Positions 1 to 6,252 of a stretch of 6,252 nucleotides of DNA are shown here, one piece after another. The notes beneath the pieces were generated by a model, which saw only the letters and a program-made list of their open reading frames with translations, ran no database searches and was not told the origin of the DNA. This stretch comes from an uncultured Flavobacteriales bacterium (GTDB lineage: Bacteria; Bacteroidota; Bacteroidia; Flavobacteriales; Crocinitomicaceae). The number at the start of each line of letters is the position of its first letter. Positions within the stretch are counted from its first letter, which is position 1. The DNA is taken from NCBI GenBank assembly GCA_946480815.1, contig CAMLLB010000088.1, forward strand, positions 1-6,252, in the 5' to 3' direction. The translations under genes were made by a program, and so were the position numbers.

Positions 1-4
1 AAGC

Positions 5-3000
5 ATGAGTGAACGCATACTCCGCGCTCTAATGCAGTTATTCGCGATTATCGCGAAGGTTGATGAAGTAACAGACCCCACAAGCGAAGCCATTGAAAGT
101 TCCAATGGCCGACGAATTGTAGAAGCATTTTTACGAACAGAATTAAACGATGAATTACTTCAAAAGTATATTCAGTTGTTTGATGAATTCTTGTTAGTTC
201 ACCACCAGGGATCAGGAAAGAAAGACGGTCAGCGTAAAAGAACATCTGTAAACTCGGTAAAAGTTTTACGGATTTGTACCCAGATCAACGAAGAGCTTAC
301 CCAGCGGCAAAAAATGATCGTGTTGCTGCGAATCTTTGACTTTATTCATGCGAATGACCAGGTTCACGAACAGGAACAGGAATTCGTTCACACGGTTTCA
401 GAATCATTTAATATTCCGGATTTTGAGTACCGGCAGTTAATGTCATTCGTTGAAGCAAGCAATGAGACGGTTTTGGATGATGAACATTTTATGTACATCA
501 CCGAGAAGGACCTGAATTTGTCACACGCCAAATCAATTAAACTGGATGGTTTTGACGGTTCGATCCTGGTAATCCGAATGGAAAGTGTCAACATCTTGTT
601 TTTCAAATACTTTGGACATGATGAATTGATCCTGAACGGTCAGATCGTTTCCAACCAAAGAAGACATATTTTAAACCAGGGATCTACCCTGCGTACCAAT
701 AAATCCGCACCGATTTATTACAGTGATGTAATCTCGAGATTTCTGAATGACGCGAACCGCGAGAAAATCACTTTTAAAGTAGATCATTTACAATTTCATT
801 TCAATAGCGGGAAAATTGGTCTGCACGAAATCAATTTCATTGAACAATCCGGGAAATTATTAGGTGTTATGGGTGGTTCCGGAGCCGGAAAATCAACTTT
901 CCTGAATGTCCTGAACGGAAACTACGCCCCTTCTCATGGTGCGGTTACCATTAACGGTGTGGATTTGCATCGTGAAAAATCAAAACTGGAAGGAGTGATC
1001 GGTTTTGTTTCTCAGGATGATCTGTTGATTGAGGAATTGACTGTTTTTCAAAACTTGTACTTTAATGCAAAGTTGTGTTTCAACGACCTGTCTGAATCCC
1101 AACTGAAGAAAAAAGTATTGGACTTGCTTTCAGACATTGGTTTGGGAGATGCAAAACATTTGAAAGTAGGAAGCCCGCTTGAAAAGACTATCTCCGGAGG
1201 ACAACGCAAACGTTTGAATATTGCATTGGAATTGATCCGTGAGCCGGCGGTCATGTTTGTAGATGAACCTACTTCCGGACTTTCTTCGCGTGATTCTGAA
1301 AATATTATGGACATGCTCAAAGAACTTTCCCTGAAAGGGAAGCTGATCTTTGTTGTAATCCATCAACCTTCGTCTGAGATCTTCAAAATGTTCGACAAAT
1401 TGATGATCCTGGACCAGGGAGGTTATCCGATCTTTGACGGAAATCCGATAGATGCGGTCGTTTACTTCAAAACCCATGTACATCACGTAAATGCAAATGA
1501 ACGCGAGTGTCCGATTTGTGGTAATGTGAACCCGGAACAGATTTTCAATATCATCGAATCTAAAGTGGTGGATGAATATGGAAATCAAACAAAAGTACGT
1601 AAAGTCTCCCCGAGAGAATGGAACGAACGGTATTTGTCCAATTATAAAACTCCGGATCTTGAAGAAATTACCGAACCGATTAAAGGAACTTCCCGTATTG
1701 CCAATAAGATCAAGCAATTTAAGGTTTTCTTCCTGAGGGATGTATTGAGCAAACTGGCAAACAAGCAGTATATGTTTATCAATATGCTGGAAGCCCCGGT
1801 TTTGGCTGCAATCCTTTCCTTTTTTGTGAAGTTTTTTAATACGGATGGAAAAGGACACGAAGATTATGTCTTTTATGAGAACGAGAACATTCCGCAATAC
1901 TTGTTCATTTCGGTGGTGGTGGCTCTTTTCCTTGGATTGACTGTTGCTGCCGAGGAAATCATCAAGGACAAGAAAATCCTGAAGCGTGAAAGTTTCCTGA
2001 ATCTTTCCCTGGGATCTTATTTGTGGTCAAAAATCCTGATCATGTTCATTGTTTCGGCGATCCAAACGGCATTTTTTGTTTTGATCGGGAATCTGATCCT
2101 TGAAATTCATGGTTTGTGGTGGGAATATTGGGTAATCCTCTTCTCTACTTCTTGCATGGCTAATGTATTGGGCTTGAATATTTCGAGCGCATTTAATTCC
2201 GCGAAAGTTATTTACATCATTGTTCCGTTATTGATTATCCCGCAATTGATTTTCTCCGGTGTAATCGTGAAATTTGACAAGCTCCATCCTATTTTCTCTT
2301 CCAATAATGAAGTTCCATGGATTGGAAACACAATGGCGTCCCGTTGGGCGTACGAGGCGCTGGCTGTTGTTCAGGCGGTCGATAACGCTCATGAAAGCCA
2401 GCAGTTTGAATTGCACCAAAAGCAAAGTAATGCAAGCTGGAAACGCGATTACTGGATTCCGGAAATGAAGAATCAATTGACAATTCTTGCGGATAAAAAA
2501 TCTTCAGCAAAGGATTTTGAAAAAGCAAAACGCATTTTGTCAAACGAAATTGAAAAAGAAATTTCAAACTGGGATAACCTGGAATGCAAGGACTGTGTTG
2601 CAGGCTTGAATAAATTGCAAAAAGGAAAATCTTCCATCCAGGAAGTACAGTTTAACATCGGTGCATTTTTGGAAATACTGAAGAAACAATACAACCTGAC
2701 TTACAACGAAACGACGGAGAAATTGGATCAGTTGGTCTTGAAAATGGGTGAGAAAAATTATGAAGCTTCCCAGGCTGCTTTCATTAATGAGAGTTTGCAG
2801 GATTTGGTAACAAACCGCACGGAAGTTCAAAAGATCATTGTAACGGATGATGAATTGCTTCAGAAAGACGATCCGTTGTATATGGACCCGAAAAACACGC
2901 GTTTATTGAATGCTCCATTCTATACTTATAAGAAATATTGGTTTGGAATTCCGATGAGCACCTTCCTTGCAAACATTTTAGTTCTGTGGGGAATGACTAT

Positions 3001-3085
3001 TCTATTAATCATCGCACTTTATTATGATCTACTTCGAAAAGCATTGAGTATTTTCTCAAGAGCAGGTTCAAAAAGCAGTTTCTGA
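5..3085 (+). CDS. ABC-2/ABCG-type transporter, fused ATPase and permease with TerB-like N-terminus
   Basis: Seen: a 1026-residue protein with one complete ABC ATPase, with Walker A GGSGAGKST at residues 290-298, Q-loop Q337, signature ISGGQ at 396-400, Walker B ending D420-E421 and H-loop H453. The order ATPase then permease is that of the ABCG (half-transporter) type. A CPIC pair (C502, C505) followed by GNVNPEQ resembles the NP-containing linker of ABCG proteins. Hydrophobic segments lie near 591-613, 632-652, 672-699, 705-730, 735-757 and 987-1010. About 225 mostly polar residues separate the last two, including a MASRWAYEAL motif (777-786) and a CxxC (861/864). Residues 1-160 are helical and acidic and resemble TerB-like domains; 180-240 look beta-rich, possibly FHA-like. 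Inferred: an inner-membrane exporter, working as a dimer, substrate unknown. The start at 5 is not secure, because the frame is open to the window edge. Convergent with fabG. Confidence 0.88.
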   Translation: MSERILRALMQLFAIIAKVDEVTDPTSEAIESSNGRRIVEAFLRTELNDELLQKYIQLFDEFLLVHHQGSGKKDGQRKRTSVNSVKVLRICTQINEELTQRQKMIVLLRIFDFIHANDQVHEQEQEFVHTVSESFNIPDFEYRQLMSFVEASNETVLDDEHFMYITEKDLNLSHAKSIKLDGFDGSILVIRMESVNILFFKYFGHDELILNGQIVSNQRRHILNQGSTLRTNKSAPIYYSDVISRFLNDANREKITFKVDHLQFHFNSGKIGLHEINFIEQSGKLLGVMGGSGAGKSTFLNVLNGNYAPSHGAVTINGVDLHREKSKLEGVIGFVSQDDLLIEELTVFQNLYFNAKLCFNDLSESQLKKKVLDLLSDIGLGDAKHLKVGSPLEKTISGGQRKRLNIALELIREPAVMFVDEPTSGLSSRDSENIMDMLKELSLKGKLIFVVIHQPSSEIFKMFDKLMILDQGGYPIFDGNPIDAVVYFKTHVHHVNANERECPICGNVNPEQIFNIIESKVVDEYGNQTKVRKVSPREWNERYLSNYKTPDLEEITEPIKGTSRIANKIKQFKVFFLRDVLSKLANKQYMFINMLEAPVLAAILSFFVKFFNTDGKGHEDYVFYENENIPQYLFISVVVALFLGLTVAAEEIIKDKKILKRESFLNLSLGSYLWSKILIMFIVSAIQTAFFVLIGNLILEIHGLWWEYWVILFSTSCMANVLGLNISSAFNSAKVIYIIVPLLIIPQLIFSGVIVKFDKLHPIFSSNNEVPWIGNTMASRWAYEALAVVQAVDNAHESQQFELHQKQSNASWKRDYWIPEMKNQLTILADKKSSAKDFEKAKRILSNEIEKEISNWDNLECKDCVAGLNKLQKGKSSIQEVQFNIGAFLEILKKQYNLTYNETTEKLDQLVLKMGEKNYEASQAAFINESLQDLVTNRTEVQKIIVTDDELLQKDDPLYMDPKNTRLLNAPFYTYKKYWFGIPMSTFLANILVLWGMTILLIIALYYDLLRKALSIFSRAGSKSSF

Positions 3086-3098
3086 AAACAATATGTAT

Positions 3099-3140
3099 AA
3101 AAACAGTAGGGGCGCGATTAATCGCGCCCCTACTGTTTTT
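3099..3140. terminator. bidirectional intrinsic terminator between the ABC gene and fabG
   Basis: A 42-bp perfect palindrome centred between 3119 and 3120 has a GC-rich stem (GGGGCGCG paired with CGCGCCCC). It is bordered by five A on the left and five T on the right, so either strand's RNA gives a hairpin ending in a U-run. It starts 14 nt after the ABC stop codon and lies 22 nt beyond the fabG stop on the other strand, the expected place for a shared terminator of convergent genes. The termination role is inferred from structure and position. Confidence 0.75.
3101..3138. repeat. palindromic repeat, copy A
   Basis: A 38-bp unit consists of the arm AAACAGTAGGGGCG, a self-complementary core CGATTAATCG, and the inverse arm CGCCCCTACTGTTT. 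The same arms recur at 4003-4040 with a different 10-bp core, so this is a member of a repeat family and not just a private terminator. From memory, GTAGGGGCG...CGCCCCTAC palindromes are scattered between genes in Bacteroidota and some cyanobacteria; I could not check that here. No transposase or clear target-site duplication is visible next to it. Confidence 0.8.
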
Positions 3141-3161
3141 GTTTTATTTAGACTTTGTCAA

Positions 3162-3908
3162 TTACATCAACATTCCTCCACACACGTGAAGTGTTTGTCC
3201 TGTAACGTAAGCGGACATGTCTGAAGCTAAGAAAACCACCGCGTTAGCAACGTCAATTGGTTGTCCTCCTCTTTTTAACGGGATTGAATTTCTCCATTCT
3301 TCCACTACTTTTTGATCCAATGCACCGGTCATTTCTGTTTCGATAAATCCGGGAGCAATTGCATTGCAGCGAATGCTTCTTGATCCCAATTCCTGTGCTA
3401 CTGATTTTGTGAATCCGATCAATCCGGCTTTGGATGCAGCATAGTTTGCCTGACCTGCATTTCCGCTAACACCTACAACAGAAGACATATTGATGATCGA
3501 TCCTGAACGTGCTTTCAACATTGGGCGTTGAACTGCTTTTGTTAAATTGAATGCAGATTTCAAATTCGTATTGATTACTTCATCCCACTGTTCTTCTGTC
3601 ATGCGCATCAAAAGTGTGTCGCGGGTAATTCCTGCATTATTGACAAGAACATCAATTGTTCCGAATTTCTCAACTACATCGTCAACTAATTTTTGAGCCT
3701 GGTCGAAATTTGCGGCATCTGATTTAAACCCAACTGCCGTTCCACCATTTGCAGTCAATTCTGCTTCCAGGGCACGAGCTTTTTCTTCTGAAGACAAATA
3801 GGTAAAAGCAACTTTAGCTCCTTGCTTTACACATTCCTCTGCAATGGATTTGCCGATCCCTCTGGATGCTCCGGTAATTAATACAACTTTATTATCTAAT
3901 AATCCCAT
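3162..3908 (-). CDS. fabG: 3-oxoacyl-[acyl-carrier-protein] reductase FabG
   Basis: This cytoplasmic short-chain dehydrogenase/reductase performs the NADPH-dependent reduction of 3-oxoacyl-ACP to 3-hydroxyacyl-ACP, the first reductive step of type II fatty acid elongation. Seen in its 248 residues: the nucleotide-binding TGASRGIG at 12-19, NNAG at 90-93, and a full catalytic set N115, S143, Y156 and K160 in the NYAASKAG context. The PGFIETEMT substrate-loop segment covers 186-194. Length and motifs fit FabG closely. The frame stays open upstream to an ATG near 3995, but the start at 3908 (MGLLDNK) gives the family's normal N-terminus and sits just downstream of a good promoter, so the extension is rejected. 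The leader is A-rich with no Shine-Dalgarno, usual in Bacteroidota. It is not beside other fab genes or acpP, and palindromic repeats lie on both sides, suggesting a single-gene transcript. Another SDR reductase, such as PhaB-like, is possible but less likely. Confidence 0.93.
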   Translation of the reverse strand: MGLLDNKVVLITGASRGIGKSIAEECVKQGAKVAFTYLSSEEKARALEAELTANGGTAVGFKSDAANFDQAQKLVDDVVEKFGTIDVLVNNAGITRDTLLMRMTEEQWDEVINTNLKSAFNLTKAVQRPMLKARSGSIINMSSVVGVSGNAGQANYAASKAGLIGFTKSVAQELGSRSIRCNAIAPGFIETEMTGALDQKVVEEWRNSIPLKRGGQPIDVANAVVFLASDMSAYVTGQTLHVCGGMLM

Positions 3909-3926
3909 GTATGTTTTTTTGGTCCT

Positions 3927-3956
3927 CAAATATAGGAAAGGTTTCTTGGATACAAA
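3927..3956 (-). promoter_or_regulatory. Bacteroidota-type promoter of fabG
   Basis: On the minus strand, TATATTTG (3934 down to 3927) matches the -7 consensus TAnnTTTG exactly. TTTG (3956 down to 3953) supplies the -33 TTG, with an 18-bp spacer inside the usual range for the primary sigma factor of this phylum. Transcription would start near 3920-3923, leaving a leader of about a dozen A-rich bases before the ATG at 3908. This also supports the short start of fabG, because the longer reading would begin upstream of the promoter. Confidence 0.72.
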
Positions 3957-4002
3957 CGAAATGACGGGTGAACTTATCCCCAAAGAACGGTTCAAATGTT
4001 CA

Positions 4003-4040
4003 AAACAGTAGGGGCGTAAAATTTTACGCCCCTACTGTTT
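4003..4040. repeat. palindromic repeat, copy B, probable terminator of the porin gene
   Basis: A 38-bp perfect palindrome centred between 4021 and 4022 has the same 14-bp arms as the copy at 3101-3138 (AAACAGTAGGGGCG and its inverse) but the core TAAAATTTTA. It begins 9 nt past the stop codon of the porin gene. On that strand the stem ends in TTTT, so an intrinsic terminator role is likely. It also lies 46 bp upstream of the fabG -33 element and would shield fabG from porin transcription. The repeat is seen directly; the role is inferred. Confidence 0.8.
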
Positions 4041-4049
4041 AATATCAAA

Positions 4050-5759
4050 TTAATTAAAGAAATCCCAGGAAACCCCGAATCGGAGCTGAAGTGGTGTCAC
4101 CGGATACCCTACTCCTTCGAAATTGGTAGGTTTTACGAATGTCTGTTCAATGTTTTCTACTCGAACAAACCATCTGAAATATCCAAGATCAAACTGACTG
4201 AAGAAATGTAATTTCATCATGTCATTGAATTGCTTACCTGTACCTAACAAGGAATAAGTGTTGATCTGTGGTACAAAATCAATCAATTGGTAATGACTGA
4301 TATAGCCCACTTCAATTCCGGTTACTGTTTTTAATTTTTTAGCTTTGAATAATCCGCCGTTGTAGGCAATCCGTCCGGATATCAACCAATTCGGAAGTAA
4401 ATCCCCTGTACTTTCCCGGTAACTTGCACGTCCCTGCACCAACAATTTCTTAATGGAATATTCAAAACCTGCCTGAACACCCAATACATTCAGTGATGTG
4501 AGCGTGTCCTGTCTCCATTGGTTTTGGATGAAAACCGGCATTTTTGAATTATTCTCAACGAATGCCTGAAGGAAGAACGGCACAAAACGATTCTTATTGG
4601 TCCAATTCAATTTCAAAGAAGTCCGTGTACTCAACACTTTATTGGTCCAGGTATAATCAATTGTATTTCCGTAATAAGATCGCTGATAGTTTTCAGGGTA
4701 CTGCCTGATAAAAGATCCGTTTGCAGAGAACACATTGATTCGGAATGCTTTTTTGGCATCTGCAACTATATGGGTTTCTCCACTCGCTCCAACAAACGTG
4801 TAATTCGCGGCAGCATTCAATGAATAACCTTTGATGTTCATATCCAATGCCGCAAATCCATGAAATTCGGTCGTGTCCTGGTGAATAATAAGGTTATCGT
4901 AATCCCAGTAACGGGTACCAAGTCCTGCTTCAATATTGAATCCGCGATTCTTATAAAACACACCGCCATTTAATTTCAAGGATGACAATTCCCAGTAATC
5001 GTCGGTGTTCAGTGAATCGTAATTATAAAACCCATAAATAGCCTCCAGTGTATCCCGGTCGTAATAACGTTGATTTTTAATATCTAACCTGGGTTGAAGG
5101 ATTAGTCCGACTTTTTGAAGCGAATCTTTTGAAAAAGAAATATAATTCTTCCAATCAATGTGCAATTCTTTTGTCCGGTTACCGGAATTGGATTTTTCAA
5201 CTTCCTGGAATTGAAGTGCAAAGCCTTCACGGATGGAATCACCCAGCAAACCTCCGGCAAATTGGTTCACGTTTCCATAAAATACAACATCCAGAACAGT
5301 TCCGTAATATTTCGAGCGGTGCATTAGTCCAAGCTGTACGGAATTTCGCTCGAAACCGGAATTTCTAAGGTTTCCGTTTGAACTGTTTCGGATATAATCG
5401 AATTGAATAAAGGTATTGGAATCGATTGCCTGCGTGTATGTTATTTTTCCGAATTGGGCCAGTTTCGATCCCATGGAATACTCAAATGCAATATGAGGAA
5501 TCGCGGAAAATCGTCTTGATTGCGGTTTAAACCAGGTGGTGTTCAGGTCCGAAAAAGAAAAATGAAACAGGAACGGATTGAAATCTCCGGGAAGTGTGTG
5601 CTGATAAGTAGCAAGATTTGCATCAACGGAATCAAGCTTACCGGAAATACGGTGTCCGGGTTTTAACGTGTCCTGGAAGTAGTTCCCAAAGGGAGATTGT
5701 GCCAGTCCGGAGAGCTGACAAAAGGAGGTGACAAGTAGAAACAAAGCCCATTTCTTCAT
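4050..5759 (-). CDS. putative porin, outer-membrane beta-barrel protein
   Basis: Seen: 569 residues starting with a signal peptide (KK, a hydrophobic run, then likely cleavage after A20 in SGLA-Q; no convincing lipobox around C14). The rest is rich in aromatic residues and made of many short alternating polar/nonpolar stretches separated by turns, as in outer-membrane barrels. The chain ends in RFGVSWDFFN, an aromatic-rich terminal strand of the kind recognised by the BAM machinery. Overall layout and the C-terminal motif resemble the putative porin family (Porin_10 type) common in Bacteroidota, though it is slightly short for that group as I remember it. Inferred: a passive or selective channel in the outer membrane, substrate unknown. 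There is no SusD-like or TonB-box neighbour, so it does not look like a SusC/D uptake locus. The ATG at 5759 is preceded by an A/T-rich leader (AATAAAG) and begins 18 nt after the rpsT terminator U-run. No consensus promoter was found. Confidence 0.72.
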   Translation of the reverse strand: MKKWALFLLVTSFCQLSGLAQSPFGNYFQDTLKPGHRISGKLDSVDANLATYQHTLPGDFNPFLFHFSFSDLNTTWFKPQSRRFSAIPHIAFEYSMGSKLAQFGKITYTQAIDSNTFIQFDYIRNSSNGNLRNSGFERNSVQLGLMHRSKYYGTVLDVVFYGNVNQFAGGLLGDSIREGFALQFQEVEKSNSGNRTKELHIDWKNYISFSKDSLQKVGLILQPRLDIKNQRYYDRDTLEAIYGFYNYDSLNTDDYWELSSLKLNGGVFYKNRGFNIEAGLGTRYWDYDNLIIHQDTTEFHGFAALDMNIKGYSLNAAANYTFVGASGETHIVADAKKAFRINVFSANGSFIRQYPENYQRSYYGNTIDYTWTNKVLSTRTSLKLNWTNKNRFVPFFLQAFVENNSKMPVFIQNQWRQDTLTSLNVLGVQAGFEYSIKKLLVQGRASYRESTGDLLPNWLISGRIAYNGGLFKAKKLKTVTGIEVGYISHYQLIDFVPQINTYSLLGTGKQFNDMMKLHFFSQFDLGYFRWFVRVENIEQTFVKPTNFEGVGYPVTPLQLRFGVSWDFFN

Positions 5760-5777
5760 GAAACTTTATTAAAACAC

Positions 5778-5810
5778 AAAAAGGTCTTATCGCCATTGGC
5801 AGACAAGACC
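5778..5810 (-). terminator. intrinsic terminator of rpsT
   Basis: On the minus strand, GGTCTTGTC pairs with GATAAGACC (one G-T wobble). The stem continues past a single bulged T through GCC/GGC, closing an AAT triloop, and TTTTT follows directly. The stem (5783-5810) begins 24 nt after the rpsT stop codon. It is a textbook Rho-independent terminator, separating the tRNA/rpsT unit from the porin gene. Confidence 0.85.
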
Positions 5811-5834
5811 CTTCTCATTTCTTAATGAAAATTC

Positions 5835-6086
5835 TTATAGTTTATTCACAGCAACTGTCAAACCTGACTTCAAGTTTGCAGCCTTGTTTTTGTGAATGAT
5901 ATTGCGTTTTGCCAACTTATCCAACATGGAAGTTACAACAGGCAATAATTCGCTTGCTTCTTTCTTGTCTTTCAAAGAACGAAGTTTACGTACCGCGTTA
6001 CGAGTTGTTTTGTGTTGGTACTTGTTACGTAAACGCTTAACATCGTTAGAACGAATTCGTTTTTGTGCTGACTTGTGATTTGCCAT
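5835..6086 (-). CDS. rpsT: 30S ribosomal protein S20
   Basis: S20 binds 16S rRNA early in assembly of the small ribosomal subunit. Seen: 83 residues, very basic, starting [12 protein letters not shown], the characteristic S20 N-terminus, followed by long Lys/Arg-rich helices ([12 protein letters not shown]) and a C-terminal section with [11 protein letters not shown], matching the conserved HKNKAARLKSRL-type stretch of the family. Length is normal for S20. The start at 6086 is the only one giving the family N-terminus; its leader is A-rich without Shine-Dalgarno. It lies 29 nt downstream of a tRNA-Glu gene on the same strand. The nearest promoter-like string there, TTAGTTTG (6109-6102), misses one consensus base and has no matching -33 TTG, so co-transcription with the tRNAs is likely. 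A strong terminator follows. Confidence 0.97.
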   Translation of the reverse strand: MANHKSAQKRIRSNDVKRLRNKYQHKTTRNAVRKLRSLKDKKEASELLPVVTSMLDKLAKRNIIHKNKAANLKSGLTVAVNKL

Positions 6087-6115
6087 TTTTTTCTTTTATT
6101 ACAAACTAAAATTTG

Positions 6116-6187
6116 CAGCCCATAGGAGAATCGAACTCCTGTTTCCAGGATGAAAACCTGGCGTCCTAACCACTAGACGAATGGGCC
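6116..6187 (-). tRNA. tRNA-Glu (anticodon UUC), downstream copy
   Basis: The minus strand folds into a full cloverleaf of 72 nt. The acceptor is GGCCCAT/ATGGGCT (pair 1-72 is a G-U wobble), the D arm is GTC/GAC, and the anticodon stem CCAGG/CCTGG holds the loop TTTTCAT. The T arm is AGGAG-TTCGATT-CTCCT. The anticodon TTC lies at 6154-6152, reading GAA/GAG codons. After discriminator G73 the genome reads CAA, so the CCA end is not encoded and must be added by nucleotidyltransferase. It is the second of two tandem copies in transcription order and lies just upstream of rpsT. Confidence 0.96.
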
Positions 6188-6198
6188 AACTAAGTTGG

Positions 6199-6252
6199 CA
6201 GCCCATAGGAGAATCGAACTCCTGTTTCCAGGATGAAAACCTGGCGTCCTAA
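6199..6252 (-). tRNA. tRNA-Glu (anticodon UUC), upstream copy, cut by window end
   Basis: The 3' three-quarters of a second tRNA-Glu is present: anticodon arm with TTC at 6237-6235, T arm and 3' acceptor strand. The visible 54 nt are identical to the copy at 6116-6187. The 5' acceptor strand and most of the D arm lie beyond the window. The repeat period is 83 bp, leaving 11 bp between the genes. In this copy the base sequence after discriminator G73 is CCA, so the mature 3' end is encoded, unlike its neighbour. The two were presumably made by tandem duplication and are probably processed from one precursor. Confidence 0.93.

Noticed and set aside
1130..1897. A 255-codon open frame on the minus strand
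   Set aside because: It lies wholly antisense to the conserved ATPase and first membrane helices of the ABC gene, and its translation shows no recognisable domain. It is a shadow of the sense coding sequence.
3909..3995. An N-terminal extension of FabG by 29 residues to an upstream ATG
   Set aside because: The extension has no family counterpart, runs across the promoter motifs, and the start at 3908 gives the standard FabG N-terminus.
3101..4040. The two repeats as part of a CRISPR array
   Set aside because: There are only two copies, they are perfect palindromes about 900 bp apart with a gene between, and no cas genes are present.
3101..4040. The repeats as terminal inverted repeats of a mobile element carrying fabG
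   Set aside because: Each repeat is itself a complete palindrome placed as a terminator. fabG is a housekeeping gene with no transposase beside it, and no target-site duplications are visible.
5129..5368. A 79-codon open frame on the plus strand inside the porin gene
   Set aside because: It is antisense to a protein with a signal peptide and barrel pattern, with no independent coding evidence.
6102..6109. TTAGTTTG as a promoter -7 element for rpsT
   Set aside because: It misses the TA of TAnnTTTG, and no TTG lies at the required distance upstream, which falls inside the tRNA gene.

Overview
The window reads as a chromosomal segment of a Bacteroidota bacterium, most likely of the order Flavobacteriales. 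A Fluviicola- or Crocinitomicaceae-like source is a guess from overall protein flavour. The supports are a Bacteroidota-type promoter (TTTG, 18-bp spacer, TATATTTG) in front of fabG, A-rich leaders without Shine-Dalgarno sequences, an outer-membrane protein resembling the putative porins of this phylum, and an ABC transporter with a TerB-like N-terminal region.

Layout: (1) 5-3085 (+), a 1026-residue fused ATPase/permease of the ABC-2/ABCG type with extra N-terminal domains and an unusually large loop before its last membrane helix. (2) 3086-3161, a convergent gap filled by a 42-bp perfect palindrome that can terminate transcription both ways. (3) 3162-3908 (-), fabG, the 3-oxoacyl-ACP reductase of fatty acid synthesis, with its own promoter. 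(4) 3909-4049, holding the fabG promoter and a second palindrome with the same 14-bp arms as the first. (5) 4050-5759 (-), a putative outer-membrane beta-barrel porin with a signal peptide. (6) 5760-5834, a classical intrinsic terminator belonging to the next gene. (7) 5835-6086 (-), rpsT, ribosomal protein S20. (8) 6116-6187 and 6199 to the window end (-), two tandem tRNA-Glu(UUC) genes, the second cut off by the window edge.

The minus-strand order of transcription is tRNA-Glu, tRNA-Glu, rpsT, terminator, porin, palindrome, fabG, palindrome. The tRNAs and rpsT are probably one translation-related transcript, since no good promoter is visible in the 29-nt gap between them. The porin and fabG are each separated by hairpins and look like independent units. 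No gene-free stretch exceeds 300 bases.

I see no CRISPR array, transposase, phage gene, toxin-antitoxin pair or defence system. The content is mostly housekeeping. The least ordinary items are the matched pair of palindromes around fabG, whose cores differ by compensated changes; the domain make-up of the ABC protein; and a single-base difference that gives only one of the two tRNA-Glu genes an encoded CCA end.
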